From contig NZ_RBZN01000015.1 in assembly GCF_003628435.1 (NCBI RefSeq), positions 1-64,000 on the forward strand: a DNA stretch of 64,000 bases, in the 5' to 3' direction. How positions within the stretch are numbered: position 1 is the stretch's first letter; every line of letters begins with the position of its first letter. A program made the translations under genes and the position numbers. Shown here in pieces: positions 52,397 through 61,463 of the stretch. The notes below the pieces were generated by a model. The model had not been told where the DNA came from, searched no databases, and worked only from the letters and a program-made list of their open reading frames with translations. The DNA is from Ureibacillus endophyticus (GTDB lineage Bacteria > Bacillota > Bacilli > Bacillales_A > Planococcaceae).

Positions 52397-54178
52397 TTAA
52401 ACAACATATTTTTCAGCTTCAATTAGCTTTTGTGCAGCCTCACGTTTTTTCAAGATTAAATTATAAGGGTTATGACGTGTTAGTTTGCGAAGTGCTGATA
52501 GTGTCATTCTACCTGCATCGCCTTCAACAGAAGCAATAATTGTTTCTTTTGCTTCTTTTTCAATTTCTGCAAAGGCTTCTTGACAGAAAATCTCTGTGTA
52601 TAGAATTTTTTGTTTCGATTTTTCTACACCGTCACGTTCAATCGCTTTTACTGTACGAAGCACTGCCGATTCCATTGCGTATAATTGGTTTGCGATATTC
52701 GCAATGTTTACAAGTACTTCTTGCTCTGCTTCTAATTTTGTACCAAATCTTTGTGCTGCAACACCAGCTGCTAAAATGCCGATTTTCTTCGCATTTTTCA
52801 CTAGATATTTCTCTTGTGCTAATGGCTCATCGCCAATTTCTTCTGGCATAAGCATTAACAATTCTTCTTGTAGTTTTTGTGCAGCTTGAAGAAGTGGTAA
52901 TTCACCTTTTAATGCTTTTTTCATAAATGTACCTGGTACGATTAAACGGTTAATCTCGTTTGTACCTTCAAAAATACGATTAATACGAGAGTCACGGTAA
53001 ATTCTTTCTACTTCATATTCCGCCATAAAGCCATAGCCACCATGTAACTGTACAGCTTCATCTGCAATATAATCTAATGTTTCAGAACCGAACACTTTAG
53101 CAATCGAACATTCAATTGCATATTCAGCAATCGCTGCGGCAACTGCTCTTCCGTCCTTTTGCTCCTCGTCTGTTAATTGACTTAAACGATCCTCAAAGTA
53201 TCCTACAGTACGATAGTTTAACGATTCAGAAGCATATAGGTAAGATGCCATCGTTGCAAGTTTTTCTTTTGTTAAATTAAAGCTCGATAATGGCGTTTTG
53301 AATTGTTGACGTTGATTTGTATAAGCAGCAGCTAGCTCAAATGCACGCTTACTAGCACCAACTGTTCCAACCCCTAATTTATAACGACCAATGTTTAAAA
53401 TGTTGAAGGCGATGACATGACCACGACCAACTTCACCTAATAAGTTTTCTACTGGAACTTCTGCATCTTGTAAAATTAATGTACGTGTTGAAGAAGATTT
53501 AATCCCCATTTTCTTCTCTTCTGCTCCAACTGAAACACCAGGGAATTTACGTTCAACGATAAATGCAGAGAATTTGTCACCATCAATTTTTGCATAAACA
53601 ACAAACACATCTGCAAATCCAGCATTTGTAATCCATTGTTTTTCACCATTTAAAATATAATGCGTACCTGCTTCGTTTAATCTCGCAACCGTTTTTGCAC
53701 CTAATGCATCTGAACCTGAACCTGGCTCTGTTAATGCATAGGCTGCTAATAACTCACCTGAAGCAAGTTTTGGTAAGTATTTTGATTTTTGTTCATGGTT
53801 ACCGAATAATACGATTGGTAAAGAACCGATCCCAACATGCGCACCATGAGTAATCGAGAAGCCACCAGCTGGAGACATTTTTTCACCGATTAATGCTGAT
53901 GAAACTTTATCTAAACCTAGACCTTCATATTCTTCAGGAATATCTGCCGCAAGAAGCCCCAGTTCACCAGCCTTTTTTAATAGGCGTACGGAATGTTCAA
54001 ATTCATGATTTTCCAGGTTCTCAACTACCGGTTTTACTTCAGTTTCTACATAGTCTACAGTCGTTTGAGCAATCATTTTGTGCTCATCTGTAAAATCTTC
54101 TGGTGTAAATACGCGATTTACGTCCACATCTTCAATTAAGAAACTTCCACCTTTAATAATGTTCGTTGTTTGAACCAT
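52397..54178 (-). CDS. fadE: Acyl-CoA dehydrogenase FadE
   Basis: 593 residues: acyl-CoA dehydrogenase core with ALTEPGSGSD (FAD/substrate strand) and LHGGYGFMAEYEVERIYRD, plus a C-terminal helical extension as in YusJ. Introduces the double bond in fatty acid beta-oxidation. The ATG at 54178 is chosen because GGGAGGA is inside the longer frame and well spaced. Third gene of the fad operon. Confidence 0.94.
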   Translation of the reverse strand: MVQTTNIIKGGSFLIEDVDVNRVFTPEDFTDEHKMIAQTTVDYVETEVKPVVENLENHEFEHSVRLLKKAGELGLLAADIPEEYEGLGLDKVSSALIGEKMSPAGGFSITHGAHVGIGSLPIVLFGNHEQKSKYLPKLASGELLAAYALTEPGSGSDALGAKTVARLNEAGTHYILNGEKQWITNAGFADVFVVYAKIDGDKFSAFIVERKFPGVSVGAEEKKMGIKSSSTRTLILQDAEVPVENLLGEVGRGHVIAFNILNIGRYKLGVGTVGASKRAFELAAAYTNQRQQFKTPLSSFNLTKEKLATMASYLYASESLNYRTVGYFEDRLSQLTDEEQKDGRAVAAAIAEYAIECSIAKVFGSETLDYIADEAVQLHGGYGFMAEYEVERIYRDSRINRIFEGTNEINRLIVPGTFMKKALKGELPLLQAAQKLQEELLMLMPEEIGDEPLAQEKYLVKNAKKIGILAAGVAAQRFGTKLEAEQEVLVNIANIANQLYAMESAVLRTVKAIERDGVEKSKQKILYTEIFCQEAFAEIEKEAKETIIASVEGDAGRMTLSALRKLTRHNPYNLILKKREAAQKLIEAEKYVV

Positions 54179-54253
54179 ATTAATTCCTCCCAATTATTTA
54201 TCATCGTATATGCAATTCCGCCAATTTCTCGGGGATATCCGCCAAACTACAAT

Positions 54254-55426
54254 TTATAGCAGTTCAAATACGCCAGCTGCACCCATACCGCCACCGATAC
54301 ACATTGTGACAACTCCATATTTTTTACCTTGGCGTTTTAATTCGTGAATTAGTTTTAACGTAAGCATCGTACCTGTTGCTCCAAGTGGGTGACCAAAGGC
54401 AATGGCACCACCATTTACATTGACTTTATCCATATCAAGTCCTAAATGACGAACAACTTGTAACGATTGAGATGCGAAGGCTTCATTTAGCTCCCACAAG
54501 TCAATGTCGTCTTGAGATAAACCAGCTATTTTTAAAGCTTTTGGAATGGCTTCAACTGGTCCAATTCCCATTACTTCAGGTGGAACTCCTCCAACTGCAA
54601 AGCCTAAAAATTTAGCCATAGGTGTTAACCCTTGTGCTTCAGCTTCCTCACGATCCATCACTAACACAGCTGCTGCACCATCTGAAGTTTGTGATGAGTT
54701 GCCTGCTGTAACAGAACCCTTGATGTTAAAGGCTGGTCGAAGTTTTGCTAACACTTCCATTGATGTTTGAGGACGAATCCCTTCATCTGTATCAAAAATA
54801 AACGTCTTCTTTTGTAATTTGTTATTTTCATCTACATAATAGTTCACAACTTCAACCGGAACGATTTCATCTTTGAACTTGCCTTCTTGAATCGCTTTGG
54901 CAGCTAATTGATGAGAACGAACCGCAAAGGCATCTTGATCTTCCCTTGACACTTCATAACGTCTCGCTACCTCTTCCGCTGTATGCCCCATACTCATGTA
55001 ATATTGAGGTGCTTCCTCTGCAAGTTTCGGATTTAATCGAACCGTATTACCCGGCATCGGAACTAAACTCATCGATTCAACGCCACCAGCAATAATCGCT
55101 TTGGAATGCCCTAGCATGATACGTTCTGCTGCATAGGCAATAGATTGCAAACCTGAAGAACAATATCGATTAATTGTAATCGCTGGCGTAGAATCAGGTA
55201 AACCTGCTAATGCACCAATATTACGTGCAACGTTTAAACCCTGTTCAGCTTCCGGTAATGCACATCCTATAATTAAATCATCAATAGGTCCTTCATAACC
55301 CGCTCTATTTAATGTTTCCTTTACTACAAGTCCACCTAGATCGTCTGGACGTACTGTTGCAAGAGAACCTTTTACTGCCTTTCCAATTGGTGTTCTTGCA
55401 CCTGCCACAATTACGGCTTCACGCAT
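54254..55426 (-). CDS. fadA: Acetyl-CoA acyltransferase FadA
   Basis: 390 residues, thiolase: nucleophile C89 in NRYCSSGLQSIA, NVNGGAIAFGHPLGATG and the C-terminal CIGGGMGAAG. Releases acetyl-CoA in beta-oxidation. 35 nt after fadN. Confidence 0.95.
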   Translation of the reverse strand: MREAVIVAGARTPIGKAVKGSLATVRPDDLGGLVVKETLNRAGYEGPIDDLIIGCALPEAEQGLNVARNIGALAGLPDSTPAITINRYCSSGLQSIAYAAERIMLGHSKAIIAGGVESMSLVPMPGNTVRLNPKLAEEAPQYYMSMGHTAEEVARRYEVSREDQDAFAVRSHQLAAKAIQEGKFKDEIVPVEVVNYYVDENNKLQKKTFIFDTDEGIRPQTSMEVLAKLRPAFNIKGSVTAGNSSQTSDGAAAVLVMDREEAEAQGLTPMAKFLGFAVGGVPPEVMGIGPVEAIPKALKIAGLSQDDIDLWELNEAFASQSLQVVRHLGLDMDKVNVNGGAIAFGHPLGATGTMLTLKLIHELKRQGKKYGVVTMCIGGGMGAAGVFELL

Positions 55427-55461
55427 ATATCGTATCCCCCTTCTAAAAAGCTAGATCGTGA

Positions 55462-57846
55462 TTAATTTCGTAATGGTTTGCCTTTAATCAACATGTGTTG
55501 CATTCTAGCTTGAGATTTCGGATCTGCAACAAGCTGAATAAATGCTTCTCGTTCAAGATTTAATAAATAATCTTCTGTCACTTCTGTTCCATAAGGTACT
55601 AAACCACCTGCAATAACGTAGGCAAGCTTTTTGGCAATCTTCAAATCGTGGTCACTAATGTAGCCTGATTGGTACATGCCTTGTGCACCTAATAGTAATG
55701 TTGCATATCCTGGTGCACCTACCACTTTAATTTTCTTTGGAACTGGTGGTTTATAACCCGCTTCATAAAGTGCTATTGCAGCTTGTTTTGCATCATAAAT
55801 TAAATGGTCTGGATTTACAGATATACCATCTGCAAAGTTCAAGAAGTTATTTTCTCTAGCCTCAGCAGCTGAAGTAGATACTTTCGCCATAGCAATTGTC
55901 TCGAACACTTTATTCGCGATTGCTTGATAATCCACATCCACACCATTTGGTAAGCCTTTAATGAATTTTTCATAAAGGGCAAGATTACCGCCACCGCCTG
56001 GAATTAGTCCAACCCCTACTTCCACTAATCCCATGTAAGTTTCACTAGACGCTTGGATATGAGCAGCTGGTAAACAAACTTCTGCTCCTCCTCCTAGCGC
56101 CATGCCAAACGGAGCTGCCACTACAGGTTTTTTACTATATTTAATACGACGCATTGCTTTTTGGAAGGCACGAATCGTGAAATCTAACTCGAAAATGTTA
56201 TCGTCCTGAGCTTCCATCAAAATCATTCCAAGGTTTGCCCCTACACAGAAGTTTTTACCTTGGTTACCGATGACAAGCCCCTTATAATTCGCTTCCACTT
56301 CATCAATAGCAAAGTTAATCATTTGGATAATGTCCAAACCAATTGCATTTGATTTTGAATGGAACTCTAACAACGCAATTCCGTCACCTAAATCTATTAA
56401 ACTAGCTCCAGAGTTCGACTTAATGACCCCATGCTTTTTCTTATAACGTTTTAAGTGGATTTCCTTTTCGTTAACTGGAACTTTTGAGTAGTCTGATCCA
56501 TCAAAGTATGCAACTTCTCCATCTACTTCTTTATAGAAAGATTCATAGCCTTTTTCTAATAAAGATTTAACGAAAGCAGGAATTTCTCTTCCTTCAGCTT
56601 CCATTTTTTCTACTGATTGTTTAACACCGATTGCATCCCACATTTCAAATGGTCCTTGTGTCCAGCCAAAGCCCCATTTCATTGCATTATCGATTTCTAC
56701 AATGTTATCAGCAATGATGCCAGTTAGTTCAGCAGAGTAAATAAGTGTTGGTGCAAAGATATTCCACAATAGCTCACCAGTACGGTCTTTCGCATAAACT
56801 AATGTTTTTACTTTATTTGAAAGTCCTTTCGTTTGTTTTGCCATTTCAATAGAAGGTGTTTGTAGCTTTTTAACTGGTACATATTCCATTGTGGCTGGAT
56901 CGATTTCGAAAATGTCTTTTCCTTTTTTCACAAAGAACCCTTGCCCAGATTTAGCACCGAGACTACCTGCATCTACTAACTTTTTCATTAATTCAGGTAC
57001 TTCGAATACTTTTTGCTCTTCACCAGTTGTTTGATCATATACAGTTTTTGCAACATGTAAGAATGTGTCTAATCCAACAACATCCAACGTTCTGAAAGTG
57101 GCTGATTTAGGTCGACCAATTAATAGACCCGTTACAGAATCCACTTCACCAACCGAATATCCTCTTTCTAACATTTCACGTAGCGTAATCAGTAATCCAT
57201 AAGTTCCGATTCGATTTGCTACAAAGTTCGGTGTATCTTTTCCGATTACTACACCTTTACCTAGCACATCTTCTGCGAAAGTTTTCATATAAGATAAAAC
57301 TTCATTCGATGTATGCTCAGTCGGAATAATTTCAAGCAATTTTAAATATCTTGGAGGATTGAAGAAGTGTGTTCCTAAGAAATGCTTTTGGAAATCCTCA
57401 GAACGACCTTCAATCATCGCATTTACGCTAATTCCAGAAGTATTCGATGTAACGATAGTGCCTGGTGTACGAACACTATCAATTCGTTCAAATAACTTTT
57501 GTTTTATTTCTAAATTTTCAACGACAACTTCAATGATCCAATCAACATCTTTTAATTTTTCGAAATCATCTTCTAAGTTACCGACTGTTAATAATGATAA
57601 GTTTTCCTTTGACGTAAGAGGAGCAGGCTTTTGTTTTAATAATTTTTGAACTGCACCTTGCACAAAACGATTTCGTACAGATGGATGTTCTAAAGTTAAT
57701 CCTTTAGCTTCCTCTTCTTTTGTTAATTGATTTGGTACTATGTCTAAAAGTAATGTAGGAATTCCGATATTCACCAAGTGTGCTGCAATACCTGACCCCA
57801 TAACCCCTGAGCCAAGTACGGCTGCTTTTTGAATTTTATAAGTCAT
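55462..57846 (-). CDS. fadN: Hydroxyacyl-CoA dehydrogenase / enoyl-CoA hydratase FadN
   Basis: 794 residues, fused enzyme. N-terminal 3-hydroxyacyl-CoA dehydrogenase (VLGSGVMGSGIAAHL near residue 12, HFFNPPRYLKLLEIIP) and C-terminal enoyl-CoA hydratase/isomerase (PFGMALGGGAEVCL, GLVEVGVGLIPGGGG). Does two steps of beta-oxidation. The ATG at 57846 has AAGGGGG 6 nt upstream. First gene of fadNAE with a FadR operator in its leader. Confidence 0.95.
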   Translation of the reverse strand: MTYKIQKAAVLGSGVMGSGIAAHLVNIGIPTLLLDIVPNQLTKEEEAKGLTLEHPSVRNRFVQGAVQKLLKQKPAPLTSKENLSLLTVGNLEDDFEKLKDVDWIIEVVVENLEIKQKLFERIDSVRTPGTIVTSNTSGISVNAMIEGRSEDFQKHFLGTHFFNPPRYLKLLEIIPTEHTSNEVLSYMKTFAEDVLGKGVVIGKDTPNFVANRIGTYGLLITLREMLERGYSVGEVDSVTGLLIGRPKSATFRTLDVVGLDTFLHVAKTVYDQTTGEEQKVFEVPELMKKLVDAGSLGAKSGQGFFVKKGKDIFEIDPATMEYVPVKKLQTPSIEMAKQTKGLSNKVKTLVYAKDRTGELLWNIFAPTLIYSAELTGIIADNIVEIDNAMKWGFGWTQGPFEMWDAIGVKQSVEKMEAEGREIPAFVKSLLEKGYESFYKEVDGEVAYFDGSDYSKVPVNEKEIHLKRYKKKHGVIKSNSGASLIDLGDGIALLEFHSKSNAIGLDIIQMINFAIDEVEANYKGLVIGNQGKNFCVGANLGMILMEAQDDNIFELDFTIRAFQKAMRRIKYSKKPVVAAPFGMALGGGAEVCLPAAHIQASSETYMGLVEVGVGLIPGGGGNLALYEKFIKGLPNGVDVDYQAIANKVFETIAMAKVSTSAAEARENNFLNFADGISVNPDHLIYDAKQAAIALYEAGYKPPVPKKIKVVGAPGYATLLLGAQGMYQSGYISDHDLKIAKKLAYVIAGGLVPYGTEVTEDYLLNLEREAFIQLVADPKSQARMQHMLIKGKPLRN

Positions 57847-57871
57847 AAGCATCCCCCTTTAACCATCCTCT

Positions 57872-57889
57872 TGAATGAATACTCATTCA
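57872..57889. promoter_or_regulatory. FadR operator of fadNAE
   Basis: TGAATGAATACTCATTCA, a perfect 7-bp dyad identical in form to the B. subtilis FadR (YsiA) site. FadR is released by long-chain acyl-CoA. Confidence 0.85.
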
Positions 57890-57952
57890 TTTTAAAAGTA
57901 AAAAAAATAAATATCCCTTAAATAAACTTAGTTAAACTACATTTCTGTTCTT

Positions 57953-57981
57953 AGTGTAGTTGATTTTGTCATTTTTAGCAA
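57953..57981 (-). promoter_or_regulatory. fadNAE promoter
   Basis: Minus strand: TTGCTA (57981-57976), 17-bp spacer, TACACT (57958-57953). The FadR site lies about 65 bp downstream of the start. Confidence 0.5.
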
Positions 57982-58032
57982 TCTTTTTTATCCCAATTTT
58001 CAAAAAAATTAGTAGGTTTATATAATTAGTTT

Positions 58033-58048
58033 ATGAGTGACCATTCAT
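58033..58048. promoter_or_regulatory. Second FadR-like palindrome
   Basis: ATGAGTGACCATTCAT is an imperfect ATGAnTG...CAnTCAT dyad, about 30 bp before the -35 of the thioredoxin-like gene. Spacing differs from the perfect site, so this is uncertain. Confidence 0.35.
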
Positions 58049-58063
58049 TTAAGTCAAAATACT

Positions 58064-58091
58064 TTGATATCTCTATTCTAATGTGTACACT
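58064..58091 (+). promoter_or_regulatory. Promoter of thioredoxin-like gene
   Basis: TTGATA (58064-58069), 16-bp spacer, TACACT (58086-58091); very short leader. Confidence 0.5.
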
Positions 58092-58114
58092 AATCTGTAA
58101 GGAGAGTGAACAAA

Positions 58115-58432
58115 ATGAAAGCTATTACTACACAAGAACAATTTAATGAAGTAATCGGATCCGAACAAGCAGTTATCGTAAAATTCTATGCAGGTTGGTG
58201 CCCAGATTGTACTCGCATGAACATGTTCATCGATCCAATTATTCAAGAGTATAGTCAATACGAATGGTACGAAATTAATCGTGATGATTTCCCAGAGATT
58301 GCTGAAAAATATCAAGTAATGGGTATCCCAAGCTTATTAATTTTCAAAAACGGAGAAAAATTAGCTCATCTACACAGCGCTAACGCAAAATCTCCAGAAC
58401 AAGTAACTGAATTTTTAAATGCCCAAGCTTAA
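58115..58432 (+). CDS. Thioredoxin-family protein
   Basis: 105 residues, thioredoxin fold with W28-C29-P30-D31-C32 and cis-Pro in MGIPSLLIFKNGEK. The WCPDC site differs from the usual WCGPC, and such proteins are often specialised reductases. The ATG at 58115 has AAGGAG 10 nt upstream, while the GTG at 58106 would touch it. Divergent from fadN. Confidence 0.88.
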   Translation: MKAITTQEQFNEVIGSEQAVIVKFYAGWCPDCTRMNMFIDPIIQEYSQYEWYEINRDDFPEIAEKYQVMGIPSLLIFKNGEKLAHLHSANAKSPEQVTEFLNAQA

Positions 58433-58439
58433 AAGCTGT

Positions 58440-58482
58440 AGCTATAAGCAAAGCCTGATGTGTGCTTTGCTTATAGCTTTTT
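58440..58482 (+). terminator. Terminator of thioredoxin-like gene
   Basis: AGCTATAAGCAAAG (58440-58453) with CTTTGCTTATAGCT (58465-58478), then TTTTTT. Confidence 0.85.
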
Positions 58483-58508
58483 TATTGGATTTGTTTTGGA
58501 TTGGGTCG

Positions 58509-59128
58509 GTGATAAATGCTAGTTCTGACGATTTTTTGCTTGTTTGGCTTTTATCCGGTTTATGAATACTATTTCTTATGATTATCCTGCTCGGCTTGTC
58601 TTTCATCTGGCTTATGAATACCATTTCTAACGATTTTCATGCTCATTTTTGCTTTCATCCAGCTTATGAGAACCATTTCTAACGGTTTTCTCTCCCTTTT
58701 TTGCTTTCATCCGGCTTATGAAGACCATTTCTAACGATTCTCATGCTCTTTTTTGCTTTCATCCAACTTATGAATACCATTTCTAACGGTTTTCTCTCCC
58801 TTTTTTGCTTTCATCGTGCTTATGAATACCATTTCTAACGGTTTTCTCTCCCTTTTTTGCTTTCATCAGGCTTATGAATACCATTTCTTACGATTTTCCA
58901 TCGCATTTTTGCTTTCATCGAGCTTATGAACACCATTCCAAGCGATTTTCCTGCTCGTTTTGTCCTTCATCAGGCTTATGAATACCATTTCTAGCGATTT
59001 CCCACCGCATTTTTGCTTTCATCCATCTTATGAAGACCATTTCTTACGATTTTCCGCCTCGGTTTGTCGTTCATTTGGCTCATGAAGACCATATTTAACG
59101 TTTTCCATCGCTTTTTAAGTTTTCATCA
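58509..59128. repeat. 52-bp minisatellite, about 12 units
   Basis: Units start at 58509 (degenerate), 58561, 58613, 58665 and so on every 52 bp to 59081. Core: CTTATGAATACCATTTCTAA, then CGATTTTC, a variable C-rich part and TTTTTGCTTTCATC. Each junction carries TTCAT-N7-ATGAA. 52 is not a multiple of three and stops occur in all frames, so it is not coding. It fills the gap between the thioredoxin-like gene and yfnB. Confidence 0.9.
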
Positions 59129-59158
59129 CAAAAAAACCAGCCAAATTCACTTGGCTGG
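59129..59158 (-). terminator. Terminator of yfnB
   Basis: CCAGCCAA (59137-59144) with TTGGCTGG (59151-59158); seven T on the minus strand. Confidence 0.85.
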
Positions 59159-59164
59159 GCTATC

Positions 59165-59860
59165 TCATTTTTCAATATTTAATATTCTATAAAGCTCATC
59201 CAATTTCTTAATTTCATAAGTTGGGATTACCTTTGAATTATTTTGCTTACCTCTTATATTAATCCAGCAAGTATCAATTCCTGCATTATAGCCACCTGTC
59301 ACATCGGCGGTTAAAGAATCCCCTACAATTAATGTACTTTCGCGATTAAACGGCTCGATTTTAGAAAATACATAATCAAAAAACTCTTTTGTCGGCTTTT
59401 GGTGACCCACTTCTTCCGAAATAAACACATCTTTAAAATAACGTTCTAAGCCAGAATCTTTTAAACGCTTATATTGTGTTTTAGATTCCCCGTTCGTTAC
59501 TACGTATAAATCAAACTGCTCATAAATATCTTGCATCAATTCTACAGCACCTTCAATTAAATGATGCCCTTCTGATAGAAATGTACGATATCTTCCTTCT
59601 AATGCAGCACCATCGACATGTAGACCATAATGTTCAAATAAAAGCGTAAAGCGTGAATTGACAACTTCTTCCCGCTCCATTTTTCCCAATTCAAACTCTT
59701 GCCATAAACGATCATTTAGTTTTTTATAGTAAGCTTTAATTTCTGGGGTAAGTTCGATTTGTTGTTCTGCAAAAAGCTTATGTAATGCAGCGTTTTCTGT
59801 TGCTCCAAAATCAAGCAACGTATCATCCAAGTCAAATAATAAAGTTTTATACTTCTTCAA
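59165..59860 (-). CDS. yfnB: YfnB/YjjG-type HAD pyrimidine nucleotidase
   Basis: 231 residues. HAD motifs FDLDDTLLDF (D10, D12), VVTNG, K in HQKPTKE, and GDSLTADVTGG. Sequence follows B. subtilis YfnB along its length; relatives dephosphorylate non-canonical pyrimidine nucleotides. TTG at 59860 is preferred since GGAGGA lies 8 nt before it and only 2 nt before the ATG at 59866. Confidence 0.88.
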   Translation of the reverse strand: MKKYKTLLFDLDDTLLDFGATENAALHKLFAEQQIELTPEIKAYYKKLNDRLWQEFELGKMEREEVVNSRFTLLFEHYGLHVDGAALEGRYRTFLSEGHHLIEGAVELMQDIYEQFDLYVVTNGESKTQYKRLKDSGLERYFKDVFISEEVGHQKPTKEFFDYVFSKIEPFNRESTLIVGDSLTADVTGGYNAGIDTCWINIRGKQNNSKVIPTYEIKKLDELYRILNIEK

Positions 59861-59964
59861 AATCATTCCTCCATACAGGGATATTCCACAAAAATTATAC
59901 CATTCATTTGGAAAGTTTGATGCAAATACCCTATTATAGAAGCAAGAAGGGCAGATGTGGAAAA

Positions 59965-60471
59965 ATGAAAGTACAACTTAATGTAAAAGGGACGTCACAA
60001 TATAACGAAATTGTTAACTCAAAATATCAAAACTCCGCGTGTGGACCAACAACCGTTTACGTTATATTAAATTATTTACTTGGAAAATCGAATTATGACA
60101 TAAACTCGCTTTATAAGATTCTCGGGAGCACTCCCATTGGCCTCTTTAAATGGTGCATCATTAAAAATCTCCAAAAGCTACTTGGTCCCGACTGGAATGT
60201 AGAAAATTGCACCATCTATGAAGCCTTGAAAGAAATTGATGCAGGAAGACCTGTTGCGATGAAATTTGACCAATATTTTACGTTTCAATGGAATAAAAAA
60301 CACACTTTTAAATATCATTGGGTACCTTTAATTGGCTATGAAATAAAAGACAATGCACTTTATTTAATTGTCCATGATAATGGCTGGAAAAATCGAGATA
60401 GCCTTATTCGTGTTGTAAAATATGCTGATAATTACAAAGTATTAAGTTTCGTAAAAATAGAGCCGAAGTGA
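59965..60471 (+). CDS. C39-like papain-fold cysteine peptidase
   Basis: 168 residues. Catalytic Cys26 in NSACGPTTVYVILNYL, His118 in YHWVPLIGYE and Asp138 in IVHDNGW give the Cys-His-Asp set of peptidase C39-like proteins. No signal peptide or transporter domain, so it is not a bacteriocin exporter and probably acts in the cytosol. GTGGAAA precedes the ATG only weakly. Lone gene; substrate unknown. Confidence 0.75.
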   Translation: MKVQLNVKGTSQYNEIVNSKYQNSACGPTTVYVILNYLLGKSNYDINSLYKILGSTPIGLFKWCIIKNLQKLLGPDWNVENCTIYEALKEIDAGRPVAMKFDQYFTFQWNKKHTFKYHWVPLIGYEIKDNALYLIVHDNGWKNRDSLIRVVKYADNYKVLSFVKIEPK

Positions 60472-60490
60472 ATAAACTCACCTCGGCTCT
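60459..60490. terminator. Bidirectional terminator
   Basis: AGAGCCGAAGTGA (60459-60471) with TCACCTCGGCTCT (60478-60490), overlapping the stop codon of the C39-like gene and facing the exonuclease gene. Confidence 0.75.
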
Positions 60491-60495
60491 TAAAA

Positions 60496-61386
60496 TTATA
60501 CTAATGAATATAAAGACCGCGCATGTTTCGCAATCAATTTGAATCCTTTGTTTTCAAGGTTTTCAAAGATATCGTTTGCATAGTATTTTAATTGTAATTC
60601 ATCTAAACTTGCCTGAATTGGCATTTCTCTATGAATCGTTGCTAATTGCAGTGACAATTTCAACATCTCAACGTTTTCACTAATTTTTGAACGCTGACCA
60701 GGTTTCAATTCTTGTAAGTTACTTAAAACCCCATCAATCGAACCGTATTTTTGAATTAATTGCAATGCCGTTTTTGGACCAATTCCTTTTACTCCAGGAT
60801 AGCCATCACTAGAATCACCCATAAACGCTTTTACATCCGCAAATTTATTCGGTTCAATTGCGTATTCTTCTTTGAAACGTTCAATTGTATAAAGTTCGTA
60901 CTCAGTATATCCTTTTTTCGTAAAAGCAATTTTCGTAGAAGGATTCAGTAATTGGAGTAAATCTTTATCTCCACTGATAATGGTAATTTCCGCATCGTCT
61001 TTCCACTTTTCTACCATTGACCCAATTGTATCGTCAGCTTCCATTCCAACTTCCCCAAAGTTTTTCCAGCCAATCATTTCTGATACTTCCTTTGCCATAT
61101 CAAACTGTGGCAGCATTTCCTCTGGTGGCGCTGGTCTGTTTGCTTTATATCCATCAAATAATTCGTTTCTAAATGTTTGTGCTCCCATATCCCAACAAAC
61201 TGCTAAATGTGTTGGTTTCATTAAGGACTGGGCTGTTAGTACGTGGCGAGCAAACCCTTGCACTCCATTCGTTGGTGTTCCATCTGCCATTCTTATATAT
61301 TGCCCCATTGCACTAGAAGCAAAAAAAGAACGGAATAGGAGCGCCATGCCATCGACTACTAAAAGATGTGGTTTATTCGTCATCAT
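60496..61386 (-). CDS. ypcP: 5'-3' exonuclease (Pol I N-domain type)
   Basis: 296 residues, FEN/PIN fold with the metal-binding acids in VVDGMALLFRSF, GMEADDTIGSM, ISGDKDLLQLL, FMGDSSDGYPGVKGIGPKTALQL (helix-hairpin-helix). Matches stand-alone YpcP, which removes RNA primers and flaps. Starts ATG 61386 after GAGAGGA. Confidence 0.9.
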   Translation of the reverse strand: MMTNKPHLLVVDGMALLFRSFFASSAMGQYIRMADGTPTNGVQGFARHVLTAQSLMKPTHLAVCWDMGAQTFRNELFDGYKANRPAPPEEMLPQFDMAKEVSEMIGWKNFGEVGMEADDTIGSMVEKWKDDAEITIISGDKDLLQLLNPSTKIAFTKKGYTEYELYTIERFKEEYAIEPNKFADVKAFMGDSSDGYPGVKGIGPKTALQLIQKYGSIDGVLSNLQELKPGQRSKISENVEMLKLSLQLATIHREMPIQASLDELQLKYYANDIFENLENKGFKLIAKHARSLYSLV

Positions 61387-61463
61387 AACAATCCTCTCTA
61401 AATTCAGGTCCTATTATTATAGCAAATTACACGTACCTATGAAGCTACCAAATTTATCATCTA

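Noticed and set aside
58442-58624. 60-codon frame at the start of the minisatellite
   Set aside because: Created by the repeat; unit length 52 changes frame each time.
58509-59128. CRISPR array
   Set aside because: The whole 52-bp unit is repeated with gradual divergence; there are no distinct spacers and no cas genes.
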